Counted from the first letter of the stretch, positions 1-9,144 are shown. The stretch is DNA of 64,000 nt from Streptomyces tubercidicus (GCF_027497495.1 NZ_CP114205.1:682001-746000); one strand, 5' to 3'. Program-made: numbers and translations. The notes: generated from the letters alone by a model not told the origin.

Positions 1-239
1 CGGGGCCCGGTTACCAGGTGCCGTTCGCGGAGCGGGTCAAGAAGGAGAGCGGGCTGGCGGTGGGCGCGGTCGGTCTGATCACCGAGGCACGGCAGGCCGA
101 GAAGATCATCGCGGACGGTCAGGCCGACGCCGTGCTGCTCGGCCGGGAGCTGCTGCGCTCCCCCAGCTTCGCGCAGCAGGCGGCGCGGGAACTGGGTGCG
201 GAGATCACGATGCCGCGGCAGTACCTCCGGGCCGCCTGA
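1..239 (+). CDS. NADH:flavin oxidoreductase (OYE family), 3' end
   Basis: Partial gene; the 5' part lies outside the window. The open frame runs from base 3 and reads [17 protein letters not shown], then a segment ending [12 protein letters not shown]. These are the last two beta/alpha units of the old yellow enzyme (YqjM-like) TIM barrel. The GYQVPFAE segment and the glycine/arginine loop that holds the FMN phosphate (GRELLRSP) are both visible. The family reduces activated double bonds with NAD(P)H. The true start cannot be seen, and no operon link to the next gene is evident (144 base gap). Confidence 0.85.
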   Translation, partial: GPGYQVPFAERVKKESGLAVGAVGLITEARQAEKIIADGQADAVLLGRELLRSPSFAQQAARELGAEITMPRQYLRAA

Positions 240-383
240 GGCCGCGGAAGGACCTGCGGCAGCCGCGGCAGAAGCCCAGGCCGCACCGTCCGACCTGCGC
301 GGATATCCGCCGGGACGCCATTGTCAGTGGTCGGGTGCAGACTTGCCACATCTGAGACAACGGCGTCCCGGAGGTGTTCCGGC

Positions 384-1469
384 ATGACTGACGTACTACT
401 CGCGGTGGGCACCCGCAAAGGGCTCTTCATCGGCCGTCGGCGGCACGGTGACTGGGAATTGAGCGGCCCCCATTTCCCCGCGCAGGCGGTGTACTCCCTC
501 GGGATCGACACCCGCCGCGCCACGCCCCGGCTGCTGGCCGGTGCGGACAGCGCCCACTGGGGCCCGTCGGTATTCCACTCCGACGACCTGGGCGATACCT
601 GGCACGAGCCCTCCCGCCCCGCGGTCAAATACCCGAAGGACACCGGGACTTCCCTGGCGCGGGTGTGGCAGCTGCATCCCGCCGGGCCCGCCGCCCCCGA
701 TGTCGTCTACGCGGGCACCGAGCCGGGCGGCCTGTTCCGCTCCGAGGACCGCGGCGAGACCTTCGAGCTCGTACGGGCGCTGTGGGATCACCCGAGCCGG
801 GAGGAATGGGTGCCGGGCGGCGGTGGACTGGCCGTGCACACGGTGATCACCGACCCGCGGGACGCCGACGCGGTCACGGTCGCCGTCTCGGCGGCCGGGG
901 TTTTCCGCACCCGTGACGGGGGCGCCAGCTGGGCCCCGTCGAACAAGGGCGTCAAGGCGGTCTTCCTGCCGGATCAGCATCCGGAGTTCGGCCAGTGCGT
1001 CCACAAGATCGCGCAGGACCCGGTCGACCGCGACCGGCTGTATCTGCAGAACCACTGGGGCGTCTACCGCAGTGATGACGCGGGCGTGCAGTGGACCGAT
1101 ATCGGCGGCGGGCTCCCCTCGGACTTCGGCTTCGCGGTGGCCGCGCATCCGCGCACAGGGGATGTCGCCTACCTCTTCCCGATCACCGCCGATATCGACC
1201 GGGTGCCGGCCGAGCACCGCTGCCGGGTCTACCGCACCACCGACGCCGGCCGGAGCTGGGAGCCGCTGAACGCGGGCCTGCCGGACGAGGACCATTACGG
1301 CACGGTGCTCAGGGACGCGCTGTCCGTCGACGACAGCGACCCCGCGGGGGTGTATTTCGGCAATCGCAACGGCGAGGTGTATGCGAGCGCGGACGACGGC
1401 GACAGCTGGCAGCAGCTCGCCTCCCATCTGCCGGATGTGCTGTGCGTCCGGGCGGCCGCCGTTGCCTGA
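384..1469 (+). CDS. BNR/Asp-box repeat beta-propeller protein (exo-sialidase-like fold)
   Basis: 361 residues with six Asp-box (S-x-D-x-G-x-x-W) repeats, beginning near residues 64, 118, 174, 231, 286 and 336: FHSDDLGDTWHEP, FRSEDRGETFELV, FRTRDGGASWAPS, YRSDDAGVQWTDI, YRTTDAGRSWEPL and YASADDGDSWQQL. This spacing predicts a sialidase or VPS10-like beta-propeller. The ATG at 384 follows GGAGGTG and starts the conserved opening MTDVLLAVGTRKGLF. An in-frame start at 321 lacks a ribosome site. There is no signal peptide, so the protein is likely cytoplasmic. Sialidase catalytic residues are not evident; family members are usually annotated only as glycosyl-hydrolase-like, and the substrate is unknown. 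Confidence 0.85.
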   Translation: MTDVLLAVGTRKGLFIGRRRHGDWELSGPHFPAQAVYSLGIDTRRATPRLLAGADSAHWGPSVFHSDDLGDTWHEPSRPAVKYPKDTGTSLARVWQLHPAGPAAPDVVYAGTEPGGLFRSEDRGETFELVRALWDHPSREEWVPGGGGLAVHTVITDPRDADAVTVAVSAAGVFRTRDGGASWAPSNKGVKAVFLPDQHPEFGQCVHKIAQDPVDRDRLYLQNHWGVYRSDDAGVQWTDIGGGLPSDFGFAVAAHPRTGDVAYLFPITADIDRVPAEHRCRVYRTTDAGRSWEPLNAGLPDEDHYGTVLRDALSVDDSDPAGVYFGNRNGEVYASADDGDSWQQLASHLPDVLCVRAAAVA

Positions 1470-1627
1470 GGAGGAAATGAGGGGGAAATTATGGCGGGCG
1501 GGGAGACTGCCGAAGTACCGGGTAACGGAGCGGCGGGGCAGGACAGTTGGGGCGTCCCGCCGCTCCGGGCGGCCGGGCGCGGGCCATCGGTTGAAGGGGA
1601 GGGGGCCGCGGCCAGTAGGGTGATCCC

Positions 1628-2305
1628 GTGGCTGCACAACCTCTCCAAGACATTGTCGAACCGGGCTGGGCCAAGGCACTTGAGCCCGTCGCCGGACGGA
1701 TCGCCGCGATGGGTGACTTCCTGCGGGCGGAGATCGCCGCCGGGCGCACCTATCTTCCGGCCGGCAGCAATGTGCTGCGGGCCTTCCAACAGCCCTTCGA
1801 CGAGGTGCGGGTCCTCATCGTCGGCCAGGACCCCTACCCCACCCCGGGGCATGCGGTCGGGCTCAGCTTCTCCGTGGCGCCGGATGTCCGCCCGCTGCCC
1901 GGCAGCCTGGAGAACATCTTCCGCGAGCTGCACTCCGACCTGGGACTCCCCCGCCCCTCGAACGGCGATCTGACGCCGTGGACCCGCCAGGGCGTACTGC
2001 TGCTGAACAGGGCACTGACGACGGCTCCGCGCAAGCCCGCCGCCCACCGCGGCAAGGGCTGGGAAGAGGTCACGGAGCAGGCCATCCGGGCGCTGGTGGC
2101 GCGCGGGCGCCCGCTGGTGTCGGTGCTGTGGGGGCGCGACGCACGCAATCTGCGGCCACTGCTCGGTGATCTGCCGGCCGTCGAGTCCTCCCACCCCTCC
2201 CCGATGTCCGCCGACCGGGGCTTCTTCGGCTCGCGTCCCTTCAGTCGGGTGAACGACCTCCTGGTGCGACAGGGCGCCCAGCCCGTCGACTGGAGGCTGC
2301 CCTGA
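1628..2305 (+). CDS. ung: Uracil-DNA glycosylase (family 1)
   Basis: 225 residues, normal for the family. It removes uracil from DNA in base excision repair. The water-activating motif GQDPYP is present with the catalytic Asp at residue 68. The DNA-intercalation loop [13 protein letters not shown] carries the catalytic His at residue 189, and LLLNRALT forms the uracil pocket with its Asn. The GTG start at 1628 gives the expected N-terminus ([14 protein letters not shown]). The gene is complete, with no oddities. Confidence 0.97.
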   Translation: MAAQPLQDIVEPGWAKALEPVAGRIAAMGDFLRAEIAAGRTYLPAGSNVLRAFQQPFDEVRVLIVGQDPYPTPGHAVGLSFSVAPDVRPLPGSLENIFRELHSDLGLPRPSNGDLTPWTRQGVLLLNRALTTAPRKPAAHRGKGWEEVTEQAIRALVARGRPLVSVLWGRDARNLRPLLGDLPAVESSHPSPMSADRGFFGSRPFSRVNDLLVRQGAQPVDWRLP

Positions 2306-2328
2306 CACCGGGCGATAGTGTGCTCGGC

Positions 2329-3498
2329 ATGACGAATGCGAACATCCCTGCGGGTTGGTACGCCGACCCGCAGGGCACCCCCCACCAACTTCGCTGGTGG
2401 GACGGGTCCCAGTGGACGGAGCACACCCACCCGGGACAACAGGCCGCGCCGCCGGCACAGGGGCAGGCACCGCAGCCCGGCCCCCAGCAGGCTCAGCAAG
2501 CGCCTGCACAGCAGGCCACCCAGCAGCCCCCGCAGCAGCAGATGCCGCAGCAGTTCGCTCCCCAGCAGCCCGCGCAGGCAGCAGGCCAGGCACCCGGCCA
2601 GGCGCCGGGCCAGACCCCGTACCCGGGCCCGCAGCAGGGCGGCGCGCCGCAGGGCCAGAGCTACGGCTACCCACAGCAGGCACCCGGTCAGCAGGCGCCG
2701 GGTCAGCCGATGCCCGGCGGGCACGCTCCCGGTCAGCCGATGCCCGGCCAGCACGCCCCCGGCCAGCCCATGCAGCAGCCGTACGGACAGCAGCCATACG
2801 GGCAGCAGCCGATGGCGGGGCAGCCAGGCGGGCACCCGGGCGCCGTACAGCAGCAGGTGCAGCAGCAGGCCGGGGTGACACCCGGCGGGCCGGGCGGTGG
2901 CACGCTGTTCACCGAACCGGTGCTGGTGGTCAACCAGAAGGCCAAGCTCATCGAGGTCACCAACGAGTACGGCGTCTTCGACCAGCACGGCAACACCCTG
3001 GGCGCGGTCGTCCAGGTCGGTCAGAGCACGGCCAAGAAGGTGCTCCGTGTCGTCTCCAGCCTCGATCAGTACATGACCCACAAGCTGGAGATCCGGGACG
3101 CGTACGGCCAGCCGCAGCTGGTACTGACCCGGCCCGCGAAGATCATCAAGTCCAAGGTGATCGTGCAGCGTCCGGACGGGTCGCCGGTCGGCGAGATCGT
3201 GCAGCAGAACGCCATCGGGAAAATCAACTTCGCGATGATGGTCAACGGCCAGCAGATCGGCGCCATCAAGGCCGAGAACTGGCGCGCCTGGAACTTCGCC
3301 ATCGTGGACCACGCCGACACCGAGGTCGCCCGGATCACCAAGACCTGGGAAGGTCTCGCCAAGACGATGTTCACCTCCGCGGACAACTACGTCCTGCAGA
3401 TTCACCAGCAGCTGCCCGACCCGCTGCTGAGCCTGGTGGTCGCCACAGCTCTGACGGTCGACACCGCGCTCAAGCAGGACGCCCGCGGCTTTGGGTGA
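2329..3498 (+). CDS. DUF2510 plus phospholipid-scramblase-fold (LURP-one-like) protein
   Basis: 389 residues in three parts. Residues 1-40 are a DUF2510 module (GWYADPQGTPHQLRWWDGSQWTEH). Residues about 45-185 are a low-complexity Gln/Pro/Gly/Ala linker with PGQPM and APGQ repeats. Residues about 190-385 are a scramblase/LURP-one beta-barrel (TLFTEPVLVVNQKAKLIEV, then KAENWRAWNFAIVDHADTEV). DUF2510 is common at the N-terminus of actinobacterial envelope proteins. There is no signal peptide or clear membrane segment. The ATG at 2329 is preferred to the GTG at 2320. The stop overlaps the next start by 8 bases, suggesting translational coupling. Biochemical role unknown. Confidence 0.85.
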   Translation: MTNANIPAGWYADPQGTPHQLRWWDGSQWTEHTHPGQQAAPPAQGQAPQPGPQQAQQAPAQQATQQPPQQQMPQQFAPQQPAQAAGQAPGQAPGQTPYPGPQQGGAPQGQSYGYPQQAPGQQAPGQPMPGGHAPGQPMPGQHAPGQPMQQPYGQQPYGQQPMAGQPGGHPGAVQQQVQQQAGVTPGGPGGGTLFTEPVLVVNQKAKLIEVTNEYGVFDQHGNTLGAVVQVGQSTAKKVLRVVSSLDQYMTHKLEIRDAYGQPQLVLTRPAKIIKSKVIVQRPDGSPVGEIVQQNAIGKINFAMMVNGQQIGAIKAENWRAWNFAIVDHADTEVARITKTWEGLAKTMFTSADNYVLQIHQQLPDPLLSLVVATALTVDTALKQDARGFG

Positions 3499-4516
3499 GC
3501 CGGCGGGCCGCCCGGACGCCCCCGGGGCCGGCCATGTCCTCGGCGTCGACTCGGGCGGCTCGGGGCTGCGGATCGCCGTCGCCCGCGCCGACGATCCCGA
3601 GGCCCGGCCGCTGGCCCTCCGTACGTCGGACGAGCCGGTGCGCACCGGCCCCGCGGGGATCGACGCGGAGCATTTGCTGTCCCAACTACTGCCCGCCGCA
3701 GCGGAGTTGGCGCGGGAAGCAGGGGCGGACGGGTTCACCGCGGGGTGCGTGGGCGCGGCCGGGATGGCCACGCTGGGCGAGGAGCTTCGCACCCGGCTGC
3801 CAGGCGCACTGGCGACCGCCTTCGGGGTGCGGCGGCTCGCGCTCGCCGCTGACGCGGTCACCGCGTACGCCGGGGCGCTGGGGCAGCGGCCCGGTGCGGT
3901 GGTCGCCGCGGGCACCGGCATGATCGCCCTGGGCACCGACCTGACCCCGGAAGGCGGTTGGCGCCGCGCGGACGGCTGGGGCCATCTGCTGGGCGACTGC
4001 GGCGGCGGGGCCTGGATCGGCCGCGCCGGACTGGAGGCCGCACTGCGCGCGTACGACGGGCGGCCGGGCGGTTCGGCGGCCCTACTGGCGCGCGCGGAAG
4101 CGGTGTTCGGGCCGGTCACCGGCCTGCCCGGCGCGCTCTACCCGCGCCCCGACCGGCCTGCCGTACTGGCCTCGTTCGCCCCGGAGGTGGCCCGCTGCGC
4201 CACCGGGGACGACGCGGTGGCGCTGGGCATCCTGCGTGCCGCGGCGGGCCATGTCGCCGATGCCGCGGCCGCGGTCTGCCCGCCGGGCAGCGGCACCACG
4301 GTGGCGTGTACCGGCGGGCTGTTCGCGATGGGTGAGCCCCTGCTGACTCCCCTGCGCGCGGCGCTCGCCGAGCGGCTGCCGGAAGCCCGTGCAACGCTCC
4401 CCGCCGGGAGCCCGCTGGACGGGTCGCTGACCATCGCCGCGGCACTGTCCCGAGACCGTCTGACACTGCCCGTGGATCGGAAGTTGTTGCAGATCACACG
4501 GCCTGCGCCGGGGTGA
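3491..4516 (+). CDS. BadF/BadG/BcrA/BcrD ATPase-family protein, N-acetylglucosamine-kinase-like
   Basis: 341 residues of the ASKHA (actin-like) fold. The phosphate-1 loop is GVDSGGSGLRIAV, phosphate-2 is VVAAGTGMIALG, and the adenosine region is VACTGGLF. The segment GWGHLLGDCGGGAWIGRAGL is the sugar-kinase signature seen in N-acetylglucosamine kinases of this family. The start is TTG at 3491, inside the end of the preceding gene; no ATG or GTG lies before the first conserved strand. The likely role is amino-sugar phosphorylation, but the substrate is not shown by the sequence. The 8-base overlap implies co-translation with the scramblase-fold gene. Confidence 0.82.
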   Translation: MGEPAGRPDAPGAGHVLGVDSGGSGLRIAVARADDPEARPLALRTSDEPVRTGPAGIDAEHLLSQLLPAAAELAREAGADGFTAGCVGAAGMATLGEELRTRLPGALATAFGVRRLALAADAVTAYAGALGQRPGAVVAAGTGMIALGTDLTPEGGWRRADGWGHLLGDCGGGAWIGRAGLEAALRAYDGRPGGSAALLARAEAVFGPVTGLPGALYPRPDRPAVLASFAPEVARCATGDDAVALGILRAAAGHVADAAAAVCPPGSGTTVACTGGLFAMGEPLLTPLRAALAERLPEARATLPAGSPLDGSLTIAAALSRDRLTLPVDRKLLQITRPAPG

Positions 4517-4600
4517 CGCGCGGGATAAATCGGGACGGATACCGCTCCACCGAACCCTCCCTCCGCGCGGGGGTGGTCCGAGGCGTTAGCATGCGACGCC

Positions 4601-5554
4601 ATGAGTTCCCCCACTGGGCCCGCACCTGGCTCGCCCGATTTTGACGCCGCCTCCCCGAGCCCGGGAGCCGCACCCGGTCTGCCGGTTCGTATGCCGCGAC
4701 GGCAGTCCGGCCGCCACCGCAAGCCGGAACCGCTCGCCGCACCCGAGGGCGCACCCGCCCTGGTGCTGGCCGTACCGGGCTCCCCCTCCACCGCCTCGCG
4801 CAGCCTGGCGGAGGAGGTCTCCAGCATCGCCCGCTCCGAGCTCCCGGGACTCGACGCCCGGATCGGCTATGTCGACGGCGGTGACGACGAGTTCCCGTCC
4901 CTGGAGGCCGTACTGGCGCGCGCCGCCGCCGAGCACAAGGACCGGGTGGGCGCCGACGGACAGCCCGACCCCGGCCCCGCCGCCGTGGTGGTCCCGCTGC
5001 TGGCCGGCCCGGACAGCGCCCTGCTGCGCCGGATACGCCAGGCGATGATGAACAGCGGCTCCGGCGCCGAGCTGACCGATGTCCTCGGCCCGCACCCGCT
5101 GCTCGCCGAGGCGCTGCACGTCCGGCTGTCCGAGGCCGGTCTGGCGCGGGCGGACCGCGCCCGGCTGTTCACGGTCGCCACCGCCGCGGACGGCATCATC
5201 CTCGCCACCGTGGGCGGCGAGGAGGCCGTACAGGCCGCCGGGATCACCGGCATGCTGCTCTCCGCCCGGCTCGCGGTGCCGGTGCTGGCCGCCGCCCTGG
5301 ACGAGGAGGGCGCCATCTCCCGTACGGCCGAGCAGCTGCGGGAATCCGGTTCGCAGCAGCTGGCGCTGGCCCCGTACCTGATCGGCCCGGAGATCACCGA
5401 CGGCCTTCTGGGGGCGGCCGCGGCGGAAGCGGGCTGCGCCTCTGCCGAGGCGCTGGGCGCCTATGGCACGGTGGGCCGGCTGGTGCTGTCGAACTACGCC
5501 GCGGCGGTGGGGATCACCCTGCCGACGCAGACGCAGGGGGTTCCGGTCCGATAG
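4601..5554 (+). CDS. CbiX/sirohydrochlorin-chelatase-like protein, catalytic motif degenerate
   Basis: 317 residues. After a Pro/Ser-rich tail of about 45 residues come two half-domains of the chelatase-like fold: PALVLAVPGSPST, PAAVVVPLLAGPDSALLRR and DVLGPHPLLAEALHVRL in the first, DGIILATVGGEEA and LAPYLIGPEIT in the second. True CbiX/SirB enzymes begin with a metal-binding HGS motif. Here that position reads VPGSPS, so metal insertion is doubtful. The layout matches proteins annotated as sirohydrochlorin chelatase in Streptomyces. The ATG at 4601 is chosen because there is no better upstream start. Role uncertain. Confidence 0.7.
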   Translation: MSSPTGPAPGSPDFDAASPSPGAAPGLPVRMPRRQSGRHRKPEPLAAPEGAPALVLAVPGSPSTASRSLAEEVSSIARSELPGLDARIGYVDGGDDEFPSLEAVLARAAAEHKDRVGADGQPDPGPAAVVVPLLAGPDSALLRRIRQAMMNSGSGAELTDVLGPHPLLAEALHVRLSEAGLARADRARLFTVATAADGIILATVGGEEAVQAAGITGMLLSARLAVPVLAAALDEEGAISRTAEQLRESGSQQLALAPYLIGPEITDGLLGAAAAEAGCASAEALGAYGTVGRLVLSNYAAAVGITLPTQTQGVPVR

Positions 5555-5902
5555 TTGCTCCCGGACCGGACACCGTTCTTCGAGGGGCCGTCTTCGCGCA
5601 GCGCGCGGGGCGGCCCTTCGCCTTGTCCAGGCGGCGGCGCTTCGCCTCGTCCGGGTGGAGGCGATACGTCCGTTTCCGCTCCGAGCGGCGCAGACGCCCG
5701 CCAGACGGCCCGGAATGGCGAAGGTTCGGGTGCCGTCGGGCGAACGGCCGTACGTCCGCGAGAGACGCCCACAGGGCGCCTGCCGTCCCCCTGACGCGCC
5801 GACCGATGAGTCCGGGCAGCCGCCGAGGTCTAACGTCCTGTAGAGACCATGCCCCGGCCGCTCTCCTCTCCCGGACGAGCGGGCCGCTCAGGAGGGAAGT
5901 TC
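5555..5902. other. Intergenic region, 348 bases
   Basis: No gene is supported here. The stretch is GC-rich with a loosely repeated GC(G)CTTCGCCT(C/T)GTCC unit near 5610-5660. Open frames exist in several phases but lack ribosome sites and recognisable products. The last 20 bases hold the GGAGGG ribosome site of the next gene. Confidence 0.6.
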
Positions 5903-6244
5903 ATGTCGCACGTCGATGTCGTCCGCGCCGCCTTCGCGGCCTATCTCGTCCAGGACCGCACGGCCATGGACCGGTTGCTCGCCGAGGATTTCGTCTTCAC
6001 CAGTCCGCAGGACGATCACCTCGACAAGGCCGCGTTCCTCGCCATCTGCTTCCCCACGGCGGACCGGCTGCGCCACCAGGAGATCCTCGAAGCCGTGGCC
6101 ATCGATGACGAGCAGGTCTTCGTCCGGTACGCCTACGAGCTGAAGACGGGCGAGCGCCATCGCAATGTGGAGGTGATGACGGTGCGGGACGACCGGATCG
6201 CCGAGACCCAGGTGTACTTCGGCGGGAGCTTCCCGGAGGGGTGA
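5903..6244 (+). CDS. SnoaL/NTF2-like fold protein
   Basis: 113 residues. The sequence shows the typical NTF2 cone: an N-terminal helix pair (VVRAAFAAYLVQDRTAMDRLLAEDFVFTSP), then strands AVAIDDEQVFVRYAYEL and RHRNVEVMTVRDDRIAETQVYFGG. These are hallmarks of SnoaL-like polyketide-cyclase/isomerase relatives, but catalytic residues vary and none can be assigned. The ATG at 5903 sits 6 bases after GGAGGG, which decides it over an upstream in-frame ATG at 5849. It is probably a single-gene unit and the ligand is unknown. Confidence 0.85.
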   Translation: MSHVDVVRAAFAAYLVQDRTAMDRLLAEDFVFTSPQDDHLDKAAFLAICFPTADRLRHQEILEAVAIDDEQVFVRYAYELKTGERHRNVEVMTVRDDRIAETQVYFGGSFPEG

Positions 6245-6259
6245 GGCGGTCCCGGGCAG

Positions 6260-7372
6260 TCAGACGAAGACCACGCAGGAGGCGGCCGGTGCCGCGACGG
6301 AACCGGCCCGCTCCAGGAGGCCGGTCGCCGGGTCGATGGTGAACCAAGTGACGTCGCCGGAGCGCTCGTTGGCGGCGTAGAGATGCCGGCCGTCGGGGTG
6401 CAGTGCCAGGTCGCGGGGCCAATGGCCGCCGCAGGGGACGGTGGTGACGAGCGTCGCGGTGTCGCCGGACGCGGTGAGGGAGAGGACCGAGAGGCTGTCA
6501 TGGCCCCGGTTGGCGGTCCAGGCGAACCGGCCGTCCCGGGAGATGACCAGTTCGGAGGGGTAGGTACCGCTCTCCTGTGTACCGCCCGCGCACTTCGAGG
6601 AGTCCGTGGAAGCGGAGTCCGTGGCAGCGGAGCCCGTGGCGGCGCCGTCCGGGAGGAGGCGGGTCTCCCCCAGCGGCGTCAGCACGCCCCGGTCGGCGTC
6701 CCAGCGGCAGACCGTCGCCGTCGGGTCGAGTTCATTGACGACATAGGCGCGGTCGCCGCGCGGGTGGAACGCGAGATGCCGTGGGCCGCTGCCGGGGCGC
6801 AGCGCGGCCTCGGCCCGTACGGTCAGCGCCCCGTCGTCGGCGCCCAGGACACAGCTGCGTACCGAGTCGGTGCCCAGGTCGACGCTGAGCAGCCAGCGGC
6901 CGCTGGGGTCGGGGAGGACGGCATGGGCGTGCGGGCCCTCCTGGCGGTCGGTCCGCGGGCCGCTGCCCCGGTGGGCGAGCACGGTGGCGGGTCCTGCGAG
7001 GGTGCCGTCGGCCCGTACGGGGAGCGTACTGACGCTGCCGGAGCTGTAGTTGGCGGTGAGGAGACGGCCGCCGGCCAGGGTGAGGTGGGTGGGGTCGGCG
7101 CCGCCCACGGGGACGGCGGGGCCGAGCAGCTCGGGGCCCCGTGGGGTGAGGGCGAAGGCGGCCGCAGCGCCGTCCGGGGTCTCGCTGACCGCGTAGAGGT
7201 ACCGGCCGTCGGGGCTCGGCGCCAGGTAGGAGGGGTTGGGGACGACGTCGGTGGAGTGCAGCGGGGTGAGGGCGCCGGACTCCGGGTCGACGGCCGCGGT
7301 GGTGATGCCGAGGCCGCCGGCCGTGGTGAACGATCCGATGTACGCCCTTCGGCCGTTGACGCTCGTCCCCAC
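6260..7372 (-). CDS. Lactonase-family beta-propeller (YbhE/6-phosphogluconolactonase type)
   Basis: 370 residues of the seven-bladed lactonase propeller. Blades repeat the pattern PDGRYLYAVSE, PSGRWLLSVDLGTDSV, PRGDRAYVVNEL, RDGRFAWTANRGHDS and PDGRHLYAANERSGD. The family includes E. coli YbhE, a 6-phosphogluconolactonase, but most actinobacterial members are uncharacterised. An extra Ser/Thr/Ala-rich insert (about residues 240-262) lies between blades. There is no signal peptide. The gene follows the FUSC gene on the same strand across an 83-base gap and may or may not be co-transcribed. Confidence 0.85.
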   Translation of the reverse strand: MGTSVNGRRAYIGSFTTAGGLGITTAAVDPESGALTPLHSTDVVPNPSYLAPSPDGRYLYAVSETPDGAAAAFALTPRGPELLGPAVPVGGADPTHLTLAGGRLLTANYSSGSVSTLPVRADGTLAGPATVLAHRGSGPRTDRQEGPHAHAVLPDPSGRWLLSVDLGTDSVRSCVLGADDGALTVRAEAALRPGSGPRHLAFHPRGDRAYVVNELDPTATVCRWDADRGVLTPLGETRLLPDGAATGSAATDSASTDSSKCAGGTQESGTYPSELVISRDGRFAWTANRGHDSLSVLSLTASGDTATLVTTVPCGGHWPRDLALHPDGRHLYAANERSGDVTWFTIDPATGLLERAGSVAAPAASCVVFV

Positions 7373-7455
7373 TGGTCCGCCCTTCCTCCGCCTGCCCGTT
7401 GAGGTGCTGCGGCGACGCTAACAGGCACGGGCGGGGCGTCCCGGGCGATGGCCGG

Positions 7456-9003
7456 TCAGGCGTCGACCAGCGGGGAGCGCGGGGAGCCGCCCAGCGGCGC
7501 GGAGAGTTCGGCCAGCGCCCGCTCCAGGCCGTGCAGATGGACGAGCGCGGGTTCCGCCGCGGAAGGCTGCGGCACGGCGACGGCGGCGGCCGCCGGGCGG
7601 GGTGTGCTGCGCGGTGCGGTGAGGGCCTCGACGGCGGCCTCCACCCGCTGGCAGGCGGCGGTGAGCCGGGCATCGTGGGAGGCCTCCGGGTCGGCGGCGA
7701 TGGAGGCGAGCCCACGGACCTCACAGGCGCAGTCGTCGAGCAGCGCGAGCACCTGCCGGGCCCGTTCCTTACGGGCGCGCAGGGGGCTGAGCGGGTGCAC
7801 CAGCGGTGCGAGCGAGAGCCGCACCCGGCTCAGCAGCGGTGCGAGGTCGGCGACGTGCGGGGCGGGATCGGCGGTCGGGGAACCGGCGAGGCGGGCGGCG
7901 GCCTCGCCGGTGCAGCGGTGGACACAGCGCAGCGCCCGCTGGATCCAGGCGTCCGTGGTGGCGTGGGTGGTGACGGGGAGCACGATGAGCACGGCCAGCG
8001 CCGCGCCGAGCGCCCCCACGCCGGTCTCGGCGAGGCGCAGCGCGAGCAGCGCGGGGTCCAGCACGCCCAGCAGGCCGTACAGCAGCCCGGCCATCAGCGT
8101 CACCGCGAGCATCATCCAGGTGTACGAGACCGCGGCGGTGTAGAAGATCGCGAACACGCTGACCGCGACGAGGGCGACCGTGGGGGCCAGCGCGCCGTGC
8201 AGCGGGATGACGACGACGAGGCCGAGGGCGATGCCGAGCACCGTGCCGAGGGCCCGGCGGAAGCCCCGGACCAGGGTCTCGCCGCGCGAGGTGGTGTTCA
8301 CGAAGATCCACCAGGTGGCGCCCACCGCCCAGTACCACCGCTGCTCGGAGAGCAGCTGGCCGATGAGAAGGGCGAAGGCGCTGCCGGCGGTCGCCTGGAT
8401 CGCCTGGCGGGTGGTCGTCCGGGCCAGTCCCCTGGCACCCAGCAGGGCGGGCACGGCCACCGGGGGCAGCCGGAGCTCGTAGCACCACACGGCGAAGCGG
8501 ACGGTGGCGGCGGCGAGCAGTGCGAGGGTGACCGCGGTGTACAGCTCGGGCAGCTGGGCCGGCACGGTGTGCAGGAACTGCGTCGCGAAGAAGGTCATGA
8601 ACGCGAACACGCCCAGCGCATGGCCGCGCGGCCCCCAGCGGCGGGCGTAGACCCCGGCACCCACGACGGCGACGAAGGCCGCGTCCCGCCCCAGCGGGTG
8701 GTCGTGCAGGACCGCGGCGACGGCGAGGACCGGGAAGCCGACCGCGGGCAGCAGCGCGGTGGTGGTCAGCCGGCCGCGGACCGTGGCGTCGGTGACCGTG
8801 AAGAGGGCGAGCAGGGCGGCGAGCCCGCCAGTGATGGCCGCGACGAGCGAGTGGCCGGTGAGCGCACACACCGTGACCGCCAGGCCGATGCCGAGGACGG
8901 CCCGGGTGGCGCCGCGCAGCCGCAGCAGCCCCGGATCCGGAGCCACGAACGCCCTCTTCAGCACAGCTTTCGCCCCTTCGTAGGTCCGCCGATATGTCCG
9001 CAT
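7456..9003 (-). CDS. FUSC-family integral membrane protein
   Basis: 515 residues. Two blocks of hydrophobic helices (about residues 30-170 and 205-330) carry the FUSC pattern, including QRWYWAVGATWWIFVNTTSRGETLVRGFRRALGTVLG. This is the conserved mid-region of the fusaric-acid-resistance/aromatic-acid-exporter family. A cytoplasmic C-terminal helical region follows (ARKERARQVLALLDDCACEV). Family members are thought to export aromatic or other organic acids; the substrate here is unknown. It is divergent from an Lrp-type regulator with a 200-base shared control region, so regulation by that neighbour is plausible. Confidence 0.85.
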   Translation of the reverse strand: MRTYRRTYEGAKAVLKRAFVAPDPGLLRLRGATRAVLGIGLAVTVCALTGHSLVAAITGGLAALLALFTVTDATVRGRLTTTALLPAVGFPVLAVAAVLHDHPLGRDAAFVAVVGAGVYARRWGPRGHALGVFAFMTFFATQFLHTVPAQLPELYTAVTLALLAAATVRFAVWCYELRLPPVAVPALLGARGLARTTTRQAIQATAGSAFALLIGQLLSEQRWYWAVGATWWIFVNTTSRGETLVRGFRRALGTVLGIALGLVVVIPLHGALAPTVALVAVSVFAIFYTAAVSYTWMMLAVTLMAGLLYGLLGVLDPALLALRLAETGVGALGAALAVLIVLPVTTHATTDAWIQRALRCVHRCTGEAAARLAGSPTADPAPHVADLAPLLSRVRLSLAPLVHPLSPLRARKERARQVLALLDDCACEVRGLASIAADPEASHDARLTAACQRVEAAVEALTAPRSTPRPAAAAVAVPQPSAAEPALVHLHGLERALAELSAPLGGSPRSPLVDA

Positions 9004-9094
9004 GAAAAAGGCGCCGCGGAATCCGCAGCGCCGTTGACGGGACCATCACAGCATTACGGCGGCAGCTTGCTCAACAGAGGCCGGGAGTGCTGTG

Positions 9095-9144
9095 CCATTG
9101 GTACAGTCACCTGGCCTCCCTGTGCGCCAGGGGGACACCAATGG
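9095..9144. promoter_or_regulatory. Nested inverted repeats, candidate Lrp-type operator
   Basis: CCATTGGT (9095-9102) pairs with ACCAATGG (9137-9144). Inside it CCTGGC (9110-9115) pairs with GCCAGG (9126-9131). The nested dyad lies between the divergent FUSC and Lrp genes, where an autoregulatory Lrp/AsnC site is expected. Function is inferred. Confidence 0.45.

Noticed and set aside
1295..4119. Long minus-strand open frames (396-1679, 1295-2881, 1834-4119)
   Set aside because: They lie antisense to well-supported genes (BNR protein, ung, DUF2510/scramblase, kinase), have no ribosome sites and have Arg/Pro/Ala-rich composition typical of GC-driven shadow frames.
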